Shown: positions 1 through 5,953, counted from the stretch's first letter. The stretch is DNA of 6,078 bases from CAZMUQ01 sp964569845 (GCA_964569845.1 CAZMUQ010000051.1:1-6078); one strand, 5' to 3'. Notes: generated by a model not told the origin, from the letters alone. Program-made: numbers and translations.

Positions 1-30
1 TCTAAACTAGAAAACCAAGAAAAAGGGTCG

Positions 31-827
31 GAATCTCAAAAAGAGAATTGAAAGTGATTTCATCAGGTCTTTTACGCTTTAAATTCATCTTCTTAGAATC
101 TCAAAAAGAGAATTGAAAGTACATGCGCCAATGGGTTAAACCTGCGAACCCAAGAAGTGAATCTCAAAAAGAGAATTGAAAGGAACTACAGAGAGAATAT
201 AGAAGAGACTGGTATCATATGAATCTCAAAAAGAGAATTGAAAGGTAATCTCTGAAATAGAGATCAGTAACTTCTTTGAATCCTTCGAATCTCAAAAAGA
301 GAATTGAAAGTCTCCATGTATTCATACTCATATTTGCCTATCCTCTCATTGAGGAATCTCAAAAAGAGAATTGAAAGTACAGATAATAGCTCTAGAAACC
401 TATTAATATCTCTAAGAATCTCAAAAAGAGAATTGAAAGTGTTGCGCAACAACTCATGCTTCACGATTTTCTTTTTCTCGGAATCTCAAAAAGAGAATTG
501 AAAGGAAGAACAAAATAGAAGCTTTCCACGCTAGCAATATAGCTAGAATCTCAAAAAGAGAATTGAAAGGTTTAAGGATGGTCTTGACCAATACCGAGAT
601 TAGCTCAAAGAATCTCAAAAAGAGAATTGAAAGAAATCTTAGCTTCAAGGAAAACGCTAAACATCTTTCTTATGAATCTCAAAAAGAGAATTGAAAGCTT
701 GCAACGTTCATCATGAGGTTGGCTATTGCTGCTTCTGAATCTCAAAAAGAGAATTGAAAGTCTTTATGAAGCGGGGGTTAAAATGGAATTTATTAGATTT
801 TTTGAATCTCAAAAAGAGAATTGGAGG
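31..827 (+). CRISPR. CRISPR array, leader-distal end: 13 repeats, 12 spacers
   Basis: A 24-nt repeat that starts GAATCTC and ends ATTGAAAG occurs 13 times, beginning at 31, 96, 159, 221, 287, 354, 416, 481, 546, 610, 674, 737 and 804. The first twelve copies are identical. The last (804-827) differs at 824 and 826 (A to G). Spacers are 41, 39, 38, 42, 43, 38, 41, 41, 40, 40, 39 and 43 nt and all differ. Positions 1-30 are probably part of another spacer, so the array continues left of the window. The degenerate last copy and the 3' ATTGAAAG, the usual 8-nt crRNA 5' handle in archaea, both put the leader to the left and transcription on the plus strand. The repeat resembles Thermoproteales-type repeats used by type I-A/III systems (from memory). 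No cas genes or leader are in view, so the type is inferred. Open frames across this region are repeat artefacts. Confidence 0.98.
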
Positions 828-866
828 GATAAAAGTTACCAAATTGTCAGATTACCAGCTAAAATT

Positions 867-913
867 GAATTTTTGTTGAGAATTTGTAAAAGTTGCAAAA
901 AGAGAATTCGGAT
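867..913 (+). repeat. Eroded CRISPR repeat traces beyond the array end
   Basis: Exactly 39 nt after the last recognisable repeat, a normal spacer length, GAAT (867-870) is followed 7 nt later by GAGAATT (878-884) and then TGTAAAAG. This keeps the skeleton of the array repeat. Immediately after, CAAAAAGAGAATT (896-908) matches 13 consecutive bases of the repeat. I read this as one or two decayed repeat copies in the trailer. The rest of 828-1026 is AT-rich trailer with a purine-rich stretch at 911-930 and no gene I can support. Confidence 0.5.
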
Positions 914-1026
914 GGGAAAAGGGGAAAAGGGTAAGTTTACTGTTGAGGCTTTAAGAGGCAGATTTTAAGAAGGTCATGTTATGGTTTATTTCTTGTAGGT
1001 TATAACTATTGCGAGCGAGAAGCAGC

Positions 1027-1646
1027 TTATCTTTTGTATAATTTATGTAGTTTTAAATTTTTAGGGTTAAGTTTTGAGAAAGCTGAGAATGAGGCTGTAG
1101 CTAGGCGTAACCAACAACAACTAACAGCGACGAGAGGTTTACCGCCGCCTGGAAGCCTCCAATCTCCAAATTTAAAACATAGTAGGCTAGAAGAACGAGT
1201 TAGTACTGGCCTGCAACTAAGAGTAATATAAGGGATAGGTAAGTGGAAAACCGTAGCTAACCATGAGCTTAAGGTTGCCAAGAAAACTGTTGCCATCATC
1301 TTCTTTTACATCTTTTAAAGCGGATTTAAGGCTTCTGTAAAAGCCAAAGTAGGGTAGGAATATCCCCATGACCCCAGCTACAATGTAGCCTAGGATGATG
1401 AGTATAGAGGCTGTTGAAGCCTTAACTAGGGACTTCTTTCAGCCCTATCCAAGCCAATAAAAGCATAGGGGCAACCAAAGAAGTAAGGGAGTATGTGCCG
1501 TAGCCACTTGGACCTAGAAGCCTAGCAGCCAAAATTATTGTTGAGGAAGAATTTCCCAAGAAAAGTGAAAATCCACTCCTAACAGAATCCTCAGCTATTT
1601 CAACAAGCCTTTTTAGCACGCTTTCCTCGTATATCCTATTTTCCAT
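1027..1646 (-). pseudogene. Oligosaccharide flippase (Wzx/RfbX-like) pseudogene, multiply disrupted
   Basis: This is a polysaccharide-biosynthesis membrane flippase (MOP/Wzx superfamily), which would move lipid-linked sugars across the membrane. It is recognisable only by joining frames on the minus strand. Piece A (1646-1425) is the N-terminus, with SLFLGNSSSTIILAARLLGP and then GYGTYSL, the classic first-helix signature. It ends at a TAA (1424-1422). Piece B (about 1441-1217) is a mid-protein helix and loop (ILIILGYIVAGVMGIFLPYF ... LKLMVSYGFPLTYP). Piece C (about 1230-1101) reads LLLVAGQY, stop, LVLLAYY, then EIGGFQAAVNLSSLL. Piece D (about 1099-1027) is ATASFSAFSKLNPKNLK. In intact relatives these follow each other directly, except that about 100 or more residues are missing between A and B. 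Lesions: an internal deletion near 1422-1441, a frameshift near 1228, a TAA at 1202-1200, a frameshift near 1100, and loss of the C-terminus. It cannot make a transporter. Family assignment is by remembered motifs. Confidence 0.8.
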
Positions 1647-1689
1647 TAACAACCATGTGTCTCCTGAAAGTTGGCTAGAGGTAGAGTGG

Positions 1690-2064
1690 TTATAGAGCTA
1701 ACATGCTACCTGTAAATTCTGATAGGTCTAGTTTTCTTCTTGCTAAGTCTAGTTTGATCATGTAGGCTTCCATTTCGAGGGTTCCGAAAACTAGTGGTAC
1801 TGGTAGGCTATCAACTAGTAGGGGTTGAATAACTATTTCCTTACCCCCAACCTCAACTACCAGATTACAGTAGTTTTTGCAGCTAACCTTATGGCCATCA
1901 GCTACTGTAACCTCAATCGGGATAGGTAATTCTTTTGGTGTAGTGAACTCTTTTGCAATATCACTTCTAATAAGCGACCTTGCAGCACCACTATCAAACA
2001 AAACAACTAGCTTCTCAGCCCTTCTTTCGCCTTTAACAATCAACAGCTCCCTAACTATACCCAA
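1690..2064 (-). CDS. Retropepsin-like (clan AA) aspartic protease family protein
   Basis: The 124-residue protein has a single retropepsin-like fold half. VLFDSGAARSLI (residues 21-32) carries the catalytic-type Asp24-Ser25-Gly26, a flap-like turn follows (VADGHKV, 54-60), and the hydrophobic-Gly closing motif LVFGTLEMEAYMIKLDL (91-107) mirrors the LLGxDxL element of the family. Single-domain members act as homodimers, so each chain supplies one Asp. The substrate is unknown, and no signal peptide or membrane segment is seen, so it should be cytoplasmic. The start is TTG at 2064: an in-frame TAG lies immediately upstream and GGTGAG sits 4 nt before it (minus strand), leaving no better choice. 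It lies just downstream of tRNA-Ser and its integrase relic in the same orientation, so it may be leftover cargo of that element. The flippase pseudogene follows. The family is fairly sure; the biological role is not. Confidence 0.82.
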   Translation of the reverse strand: MGIVRELLIVKGERRAEKLVVLFDSGAARSLIRSDIAKEFTTPKELPIPIEVTVADGHKVSCKNYCNLVVEVGGKEIVIQPLLVDSLPVPLVFGTLEMEAYMIKLDLARRKLDLSEFTGSMLAL

Positions 2065-2086
2065 CTAGCTCACCCACACGAATTTT

Positions 2087-2176
2087 TCATCTCTCTTTCC
2101 TCATCTTGATTGTTAAAGCATAAGGGTATGGGGCATCAAACTCATGGAACTGGCGCCGGGGATGGGATTTGAACCC
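2087..2176 (-). pseudogene. SSV-type integrase relic reading out of tRNA-Ser
   Basis: On the minus strand an open frame passes through the tRNA-Ser T-arm and acceptor strand and continues 64 nt beyond to a TGA at 2089-2087. It reads GFKSHPRRQFHEFDAPYPYAL and a short unrelated tail. The 42 nt after the acceptor stem align without gaps to the 42 nt after tRNA-Cys (29 identities by my count, ending in the shared CCTTATGCTTTAA). At protein level FKSxPRxQxHEFxxxYPYAL is common to both, with third-position differences in HEF and YPY. The tRNA-Cys copy continues into an integrase core-binding domain, so this is inferred to be the start of the homologous integrase C-part, cut off after about 21 codons. 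It is non-functional. I see no matching second attachment site for it in the window. Confidence 0.65.
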
Positions 2177-2254
2177 ATGAGAGCCCTAAAGGCTCACCGG
2201 ATTTCTCTTTTTTAGGTCTCGAGTCCGGCGCGTTACCAACTCCGCCACCCCGGC
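2151..2254 (-). tRNA. tRNA-Ser (anticodon CGA) with 15-nt intron
   Basis: Read on the minus strand, the acceptor stem is GCCGGGG (2254-2248) with CCCCGGC (2161-2155). The D-arm is GCG...CGC, and the anticodon stem is CCGGA/TCCGG with loop CTCGAG|A (anticodon CGA at 2221-2219). The long variable arm GAGCC/GGCTC marks a class II tRNA, and the T-arm is ATGGG-TTCAAAT-CCCAT. The discriminator is G, which fits serine rather than leucine, and CCA is encoded (2153-2151). A 15-nt intron, ACCTAAAAAAGAGAA (2217-2203), lies between positions 37 and 38. A bulge-helix-bulge can be drawn: bulge AG^A, helix CTCG with AGAG (one G-A mispair), bulge AA^A. The mature length would be 89 nt with CCA. The 3' half doubles as an integration site (see the integrase relic). 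Confidence 0.95.
2203..2217 (-). other. tRNA-Ser intron (15 nt, position 37/38)
   Basis: This is the intervening sequence removed by the archaeal splicing endonuclease. It starts ACC and ends GAGAA on the minus strand. The GAG in its 3' part pairs with CTC at tRNA positions 32-34, leaving 3-nt bulges at both splice sites. The boundaries were chosen so that the anticodon stem CCGGA/TCCGG and a 7-nt loop are restored. Confidence 0.85.
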
Positions 2255-2276
2255 TCTAACCTAATCTGGGTTCAGG

Positions 2277-2284
2277 TTTAAATT
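2277..2284 (-). promoter_or_regulatory. TATA box for tRNA-Ser
   Basis: AATTTAAA (minus strand) is centred about 26 nt upstream of the mature tRNA 5' end at 2254, the standard archaeal TBP-site distance. Confidence 0.6.
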
Positions 2285-2296
2285 AGCTTTTGCGGC

Positions 2297-2306
2297 TTAA
2301 TTTATA
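2297..2306 (+). promoter_or_regulatory. TATA box for the HD-domain gene
   Basis: TTAATTTATA is centred about 30 nt before the GTG at 2334 and about 43 nt before the ATG at 2346. The 79-nt gap between tRNA-Ser and this gene thus holds two divergent promoters. Confidence 0.5.
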
Positions 2307-2345
2307 GCTAACTTACCAACTAATAATTTTTAGGTGTGCTGGTTT

Positions 2346-3044
2346 ATGAGTTTAAAAAAAGATTTTAATGTTCTTTTTAATAGGATTAGGGATAGGAAGT
2401 TTAGGGCTGCTGTTAAAAAGTTTTTTAAATCATCCTTAACCAGTTTTAATAAGTCTGGAAGCCTAAGTTTTTATGCTTCCCCTGCAGGCAAATCTTATCA
2501 TCACTCTTATGCTGGAGGGTTAGCTCAACATACACTATCAACTGCTAAAATTGCTTTAATGCTTGCTGAAATCTTAGAAAAGGTTTATAACTGTAAGGGG
2601 ATAAACAAGGATTACGTTTTAGCTGGAGCATTGCTACACGACCTTTATAAACCTTTAACCTATACTCAAGAGGAAAACGGTAAATTTGATTTTTCAGGTT
2701 TAGGTGAAAGGTTAGACCATTTATCTATACTTGTTGCTGAAGCATATAAGCGAGGATTACCGCTAAACTTTATCCACGTACTTGCAGCATCCCATGGAGA
2801 TAAAAGTCCTATACCTCCAAGAACTGTAGAAGCATTAATTGTTCATTTAGCAGACCTTATAGATTCAAGACTTGTAGGTGAACTTCAGAGGGCAGCATTA
2901 AGTATTATGAGGAAATGCGGTGTTGAAGAATTTTTACCTTTAACACCAAAAGATGCTCTCCAAATAATCCAGTTTAAGAATGTTGAAGGATGTGAAAAAG
3001 TTAAGCTGGTAGCTGAAAGATTAAAGAAAAAAGTTAAAGGCTAA
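2346..3044 (+). CDS. HD-domain phosphohydrolase, YhaM-like
   Basis: This is a 232-residue cytoplasmic protein built around an HD metal-dependent phosphohydrolase domain. Numbered from the ATG, the metal ligands appear in order: His62 in YHHSYAGGLAQHT, His98-Asp99 in AGALLHDLYKP, His125 in GERLDH, His150 in AASHGD, and Asp170 in VHLADLIDSRL. The layout HHxYxGGLxxHT - LLHDxxK - SHG - HLADxID is that of the YhaM-type HD family (COG3481), in bacteria a 3'-5' exoribonuclease. Here there is no N-terminal OB domain, so nuclease action on RNA is inferred and nucleotide phosphohydrolase activity is equally possible. The C-terminal 45 residues are lysine-rich. I prefer ATG 2346 because AGGTG (2332-2336) precedes it by 9 nt; GTG 2334 would add four residues and could be a leaderless start. 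It converges on the Clp1 gene with a 10-nt gap. Confidence 0.85.
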   Translation: MSLKKDFNVLFNRIRDRKFRAAVKKFFKSSLTSFNKSGSLSFYASPAGKSYHHSYAGGLAQHTLSTAKIALMLAEILEKVYNCKGINKDYVLAGALLHDLYKPLTYTQEENGKFDFSGLGERLDHLSILVAEAYKRGLPLNFIHVLAASHGDKSPIPPRTVEALIVHLADLIDSRLVGELQRAALSIMRKCGVEEFLPLTPKDALQIIQFKNVEGCEKVKLVAERLKKKVKG

Positions 3045-3054
3045 ATTTTTCTAT

Positions 3055-4170
3055 TCAAAGATTTTTTAATATGTTTAGGGGTAAACTTAACTCATCTTCA
3101 ACAGTTATTTCTCCAGCTTCAACAACCTTTACATTATCCTTAACCGGTGTTAAAACTCTTATTAATCTCCTATCTTTATCGAAATCTTTTAAAACACCAA
3201 GCCCAAGAAACCTGCAATCTTGGTCATAAAGCCCAAGAAGAACACCCTTCCTCCATAACTTACCGATAACTTTAATGTTCCTTAGCAAAAGCACCTTAAC
3301 ACTAGAATTTTTCATGTATTTATGGTAAGATTGCCATCTAAGCTTTCTTCTCTCTTCACGACTTCTCCTTCTTATATAAGGGGAGGCTTTAACCTTAAAA
3401 ACCATAAAACCATTATTTTCAAACATATCAGCTAACAAAAGTTCATCTTCCGAAGATTGAAGAACAACAATAAATTCTGCTTTAGCATTTCTTGCTATTT
3501 CAAGCTTATATTTTTTTGCATCTTCACCTGAAACCCAACCATCCGTATTTAGTACTGTAAGGTTGAAGCCTTCTTTACTGTTTAAGCATAAATTTGAAAC
3601 TTCCTTAATCATCTTAGATTGAACATTTGCAGGTGTTATTGAACCTATAAAAATAACATTATCAGGATTCTCGTAAAAGAGGTCGTAAACATATTTTTTA
3701 GGGTTATAGCAACCAACGGTTGTTGGAGGGCCAATTTCAGATTGCCCTATATCTGCATCAACAACATTAACATTTAAAGATTGCTTTAAAGCTTTATTTA
3801 CAGTATAAATTGTGAAAGTTGTTTTTCCAGTATCAACTCCACCAACAACCATAATAACAATATTTTTGATTCCAGCTTCAACCAAAATTTTCTCAACAGT
3901 TTCTTTCCAATCTTCAGGTATAGTGTCTCCTTCAACCTCCTTAAAACAAGGTTTTCCACCGCAATTAAGTACAAGTTTTGCTGGTGAAGAGCAATAAAAT
4001 GGTAAAGATTTACCTTTTCTAACTTTAACTTCATCCTCAAAATTTAGTGGTGCACCTAAAACTGATACTTCACCCTCTACAACCTTTACTAATGCTGGCC
4101 CAGAAACAAGTACTGTTCTATCAGCTTTAACGGTTAGATTAACTTCGTTTCTCATGCTCAAGCTAGGCAT
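3055..4170 (-). CDS. Clp1/Grc3-type polynucleotide 5'-hydroxyl-kinase
   Basis: The 371-residue protein belongs to the Clp1/Nol9/Grc3 P-loop family, which phosphorylates the 5'-OH of RNA (and sometimes DNA) using a nucleoside triphosphate. Residues 1-90 form the beta-rich N-terminal domain. The Walker A motif is GGVDTGKTT (110-118). VDADIGQSEIGPP (137-149) is the characteristic Asp-rich DxDxGQ motif, FIGSITP lies at 174-180, and LNTDGWVSG (207-215) is the clasp/Walker B region. RRRSREERRKLR (267-278) is the arginine lid. A C-terminal beta domain of about 85 residues follows. Length and order match archaeal members such as the Pyrococcus kinase. In archaea the role is presumably repair or rejoining of 5'-OH RNA ends, for example after tRNA intron cleavage, which suits the intron-bearing tRNA nearby. 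It starts 11 nt after the RuvC-like gene, so it is co-transcribed. ATG 4170 is chosen. GAGGT lies only 1 nt before it, so the ATG at 4155 or translational coupling is also possible. Confidence 0.93.
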   Translation of the reverse strand: MPSLSMRNEVNLTVKADRTVLVSGPALVKVVEGEVSVLGAPLNFEDEVKVRKGKSLPFYCSSPAKLVLNCGGKPCFKEVEGDTIPEDWKETVEKILVEAGIKNIVIMVVGGVDTGKTTFTIYTVNKALKQSLNVNVVDADIGQSEIGPPTTVGCYNPKKYVYDLFYENPDNVIFIGSITPANVQSKMIKEVSNLCLNSKEGFNLTVLNTDGWVSGEDAKKYKLEIARNAKAEFIVVLQSSEDELLLADMFENNGFMVFKVKASPYIRRRSREERRKLRWQSYHKYMKNSSVKVLLLRNIKVIGKLWRKGVLLGLYDQDCRFLGLGVLKDFDKDRRLIRVLTPVKDNVKVVEAGEITVEDELSLPLNILKNL

Positions 4171-4181
4171 TACCTCAATAT

Positions 4182-4814
4182 TTACCTTAATGCAATCTCT
4201 ATAGCTGAATTTTTGTCTTTTTCTCCTCTTTTAACCCTTAATTTTTTAACCTTTTTTGTTGTATGTTTTTCATCAACAAATAAAACTTTAACTTTTGAGC
4301 CAAAATCACTTGATACATTTTTTATAAATCTTAAGATATCTTCATTAACCTTATCAAATAAGCTATTTTTAGGTAGAGAACCTCTACCAATTTTCACTAT
4401 AACATTTTCAGGGTCATATATTTTTAAAACATTTTTTAAGGTTTCATAAGCTTCATAAAAACTCTTAAAGTTCTCTGTTAAAACTACAATACCATCAACA
4501 ATAACAGCAAAGCCTATATTTTTACCGGGGTCGATACCTACAATTAATTCTTTACATTTTTCAGCTTCAAAACCTTTAATAATTCTTAAAGCTTTAGCTA
4601 AACCCTCATCAATATTTTCCTCGTTAAGTGTGACAACTGTATGATGTTCAACATACTTTTTAAGATCTTTTGTTGTTAAAACAACTTTAATAGTTAAAGG
4701 TATTTTTTCTCCAGGCTTTTTCGCTATAAAGCTTAAACCCTTACCTTTTAACTCTTCAACCAGCCGGTAATACAATCTTCCATCAGAAACAACAACAGCT
4801 ATTTGGCTTGTCAA
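4182..4814 (-). CDS. RuvC/YqgF-like RNase H-fold protein, putative nuclease
   Basis: The 210-residue archaeal protein has an N-terminal alpha/beta part (1-85) of unknown role. It is followed by an RNase H-fold core that opens with IVGIDPGKNIGFAVI (91-105), the GxDxGxxxxG beta-hairpin of RuvC/YqgF/COG2433-type nucleases. Further strands are ENVIVKIGRGS (136-146) and KVLFVDEKHTTKK (176-188), and the final helix is KDKNSAIEIAL (199-209). Candidate metal ligands are Asp95, Asp181 or Glu182, and Asp200. At the second-strand position where RuvC has Glu, Lys141 is present, so catalysis cannot be assumed. The start is TTG 4814: TTTTTATAT (4850-4842) lies about 32 nt upstream and no Shine-Dalgarno is visible, suggesting a leaderless mRNA. 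It is first in an operon with the Clp1-type kinase (11-nt gap), hinting at a shared role at nucleic-acid ends. The fold is fairly sure; the substrate is unknown. Confidence 0.75.
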   Translation of the reverse strand: MTSQIAVVVSDGRLYYRLVEELKGKGLSFIAKKPGEKIPLTIKVVLTTKDLKKYVEHHTVVTLNEENIDEGLAKALRIIKGFEAEKCKELIVGIDPGKNIGFAVIVDGIVVLTENFKSFYEAYETLKNVLKIYDPENVIVKIGRGSLPKNSLFDKVNEDILRFIKNVSSDFGSKVKVLFVDEKHTTKKVKKLRVKRGEKDKNSAIEIALR

Positions 4815-4841
4815 ATCTAAACTTAAAATACTAATAAACTC

Positions 4842-4850
4842 ATATAAAAA
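4842..4850 (-). promoter_or_regulatory. TATA box for the RuvC-like/Clp1 operon
   Basis: TTTTTATAT on the minus strand is centred about 32 nt before the TTG start at 4814. The position fits a leaderless or near-leaderless transcript for the two-gene operon. Confidence 0.5.
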
Positions 4851-4870
4851 CTAAGCCAACAAAAAATTAA

Positions 4871-4877
4871 TTATAAA
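4871..4877 (+). promoter_or_regulatory. TATA box for tRNA-Cys
   Basis: TTATAAA is centred about 27 nt upstream of the tRNA-Cys 5' end at 4901, inside an AT-rich divergent intergenic region shared with the RuvC-like operon promoter. Confidence 0.65.
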
Positions 4878-4900
4878 CAAGAAGTATTAAAAATAGGAGA

Positions 4901-4972
4901 GCCGGGGTGGCCGAGCGGTTAGGCGGCGGGCTGCAGACTCGCTAAACGCAGGTTCAAATCCTGCCCCCGGCT
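4901..4972 (+). tRNA. tRNA-Cys (anticodon GCA)
   Basis: The acceptor is GCCGGGG (4901-4907) with CCCCGGC (4965-4971). The D-arm GCC...GGC runs from 4910. The anticodon stem GCGGG/CTCGC closes the loop CTGCAGA, with anticodon GCA at 4933-4935. The variable loop is TAAAC and the T-arm is GCAGG-TTCAAAT-CCTGC. The discriminator is T (U73), the cysteine identity base. There is no intron and CCA is not encoded. The 3' half is an integration site: an integrase frame reads straight through it, and a degenerate copy of its 3' end lies 1057 nt downstream. Confidence 0.96.
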
Positions 4973-5270
4973 TCAATCCCACGAATTCGGGTTCCTATAT
5001 CCTTATGCTTTAAAGGTGTTAGCCTTACCTTCTAATTTTTCTGGAATGTTAACAGTTCACAGCTACAATAGACGTTTAGAAAGCCATATTAGGACTATTC
5101 TTGGGCTTAAAAATGGCAGGTTAGCCTTAAGCTTCCTCAACCACCTTAAAGCTTTAGGCTTATCCAAGGCAAAAATAACAAAATATGCAAACCACCTAAC
5201 AATCTTACAAAGAGTAAGCCATTATTGGTGCTGGAACCCATCATCAAGATGCGGAGTTAGGTTGGTTTGA
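4923..5270 (+). pseudogene. SSV-type tyrosine integrase fragment overlapping tRNA-Cys
   Basis: A single open frame begins inside tRNA-Cys (after a TAG at 4920-4922) and runs to TGA 5268-5270. It reads FKSCPRLQSHEFGFLYPYAL across and just past the tRNA. It then has an archaeal integrase core-binding (SAM-like) domain at about 5065-5210: YNRRLESHIR, LALSFLNHLKALGLSKAKI, KYANHLTILQR. The catalytic domain (Arg...His-x-x-Arg...Tyr) is absent, and the last 20 residues look unrelated, so the gene is cut off around 5215. In SSV-type integration the integrase gene is split at its own attachment site. The part downstream of the rebuilt tRNA lacks a start, as seen here; the only conventional start is GTG 5016. 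The protein cannot recombine DNA. An alternative is an expressed 84-residue DNA-binding remnant from GTG 5016. Confidence 0.75.
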
Positions 5271-5560
5271 GGATTGTCTTATCCGGTAGAACTGTTAAGC
5301 ATATTGTGGAGAAACATCCTGAAGTTAAACCTTACATTAATAGGATTCGTGAAACGGTAGAGAACCCGGACACCATTGTTAAGGGTTTTAAAGGTGAATT
5401 TAAAGCATTAAAGTGGTATGGTGACCTTCATCTAGGACCCAAATATCTGGTAGTCGTTTTCCGTAAACTTAGCGAAAAGGAAAAGATTATTTTAACCGCA
5501 TACTTTACATCTAGTATCAGCAAGGTTAAAGGTGAGGTTGTTTGGAGAAGGCAGCCCTAA
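5267..5560 (+). CDS. PBECR-like (barnase/EndoU/ColicinE5/RelE-type) nuclease, probable toxin
   Basis: The 97-residue protein contains TVKHIVEKHPEVKPYINRI (9-27), ENPD (32-35), KYLVVVFRK (59-67), IILTAYFTSSISK (74-86) and GEVVWRR (89-95). The order HPE - ENPD - VVVF - TAY - xxW is that of small PBECR/DUF4258-type phage and TA-associated RNases of the BECR fold. His17 and the Thr-Ala-Tyr segment are the likely active-site elements. Activity is inferred. The start is TTG 5267: an in-frame TAG at 5258-5260 leaves little room, and GGAG at 5252-5255 may serve as the ribosome site. The start overlaps the stop of the integrase fragment by 4 nt (TTGA). It overlaps the next gene by 19 nt, so the two are translationally coupled. 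It lies between the two tRNA-Cys copies, so it is cargo of the fossil element. Confidence 0.7.
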   Translation: MRIVLSGRTVKHIVEKHPEVKPYINRIRETVENPDTIVKGFKGEFKALKWYGDLHLGPKYLVVVFRKLSEKEKIILTAYFTSSISKVKGEVVWRRQP

Positions 5561-5766
5561 GCCTAAGGAAGGTTTATGTAAGCTATGATGAGGAAGCCGA
5601 TGTTCTCTACCTTAGTTTTGGTGAACCTCAAGAAGCAGAAGACACAGTTGAGGTTGAGGAAGGCACTATCTACAGGTTAAAGGGGAAAGAAGTCGTAGGC
5701 ATTACCATAGTAGGCCTCAAAAATAGAGCAAAACCTTCCATTAAACAGAAATTAAACCAGCTCTGA
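5542..5766 (+). CDS. DUF2283 family protein, probable antitoxin partner
   Basis: The 74-residue DUF2283 protein carries the family signature VYVSYDEEADVLYLSFGEP (11-29), an acidic stretch EAEDTVEVEEGTIYRL (31-46), and the closing strand VVGITIVGL (51-59). The C-terminal tail AKPSIKQKLNQL is basic. DUF2283 proteins are small, unexplained, and often sit next to small toxin-like genes in archaea and cyanobacteria (from memory). With the nuclease gene overlapping just upstream, the antitoxin role is a reasonable inference, not shown. The start is TTG 5542, chosen because GGTGAG (5531-5536) lies 5 nt before it, the same arrangement as the aspartic protease gene. GC content appears higher than in the Clp1 operon, consistent with foreign origin. 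Confidence 0.78.
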   Translation: MEKAALSLRKVYVSYDEEADVLYLSFGEPQEAEDTVEVEEGTIYRLKGKEVVGITIVGLKNRAKPSIKQKLNQL

Positions 5767-5767
5767 A

Positions 5768-5784
5768 AGCTTATCTAATAAGCT
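5768..5784 (+). terminator. Stem-loop right after the TA-like pair
   Basis: AGCTTAT, loop CTA, ATAAGCT form a perfect 7-bp hairpin starting 1 nt after the DUF2283 stop. It is followed by the repetitive AGCTAGCTAGCTTGTTG. There is no clean T-run, so it could be a 3'-end processing or stability element rather than a terminator. From here to about 5950 I see no gene. Confidence 0.4.
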
Positions 5785-5953
5785 AGCTAGCTTGTTGCTA
5801 AATTAATATTTTCATGCTAATCTCTATGTTGGCTTGTTGTTATCCTTATCCACTCCATCTTCAACCATACACATATAGAAACATCAATTCTTCAGAATCT
5901 AGCAACACCCTATTATAGCATAAACTACCTCATAAGATACTATTGGTTTTTAA

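Noticed and set aside
264..968. Several open frames of 64-80 codons across the CRISPR array on both strands
   Set aside because: Their translations repeat the same peptides because they are read from the array repeats; they are not genes.
1034..1231. Plus-strand open frame, and the idea of a TnpB C-terminus/omega-RNA or other RNA gene at 1080-1230
   Set aside because: The opposite strand gives convincing flippase pieces in order (EIGGFQAAVNLSSLL, FSAFSKLNPK), which explains the stretch.
1877..2068. Plus-strand open frame opposite the aspartic protease
   Set aside because: It is antisense to a well-supported gene with recognisable motifs and has none of its own.
2151..2254. Reading this class II tRNA as tRNA-Leu
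   Set aside because: The loop gives anticodon CGA once the intron is removed and the discriminator is G; both indicate serine.
3798..4449. Open frames in other frames inside the Clp1 and RuvC-like genes
   Set aside because: They are low-complexity shadows of strongly supported coding sequences.
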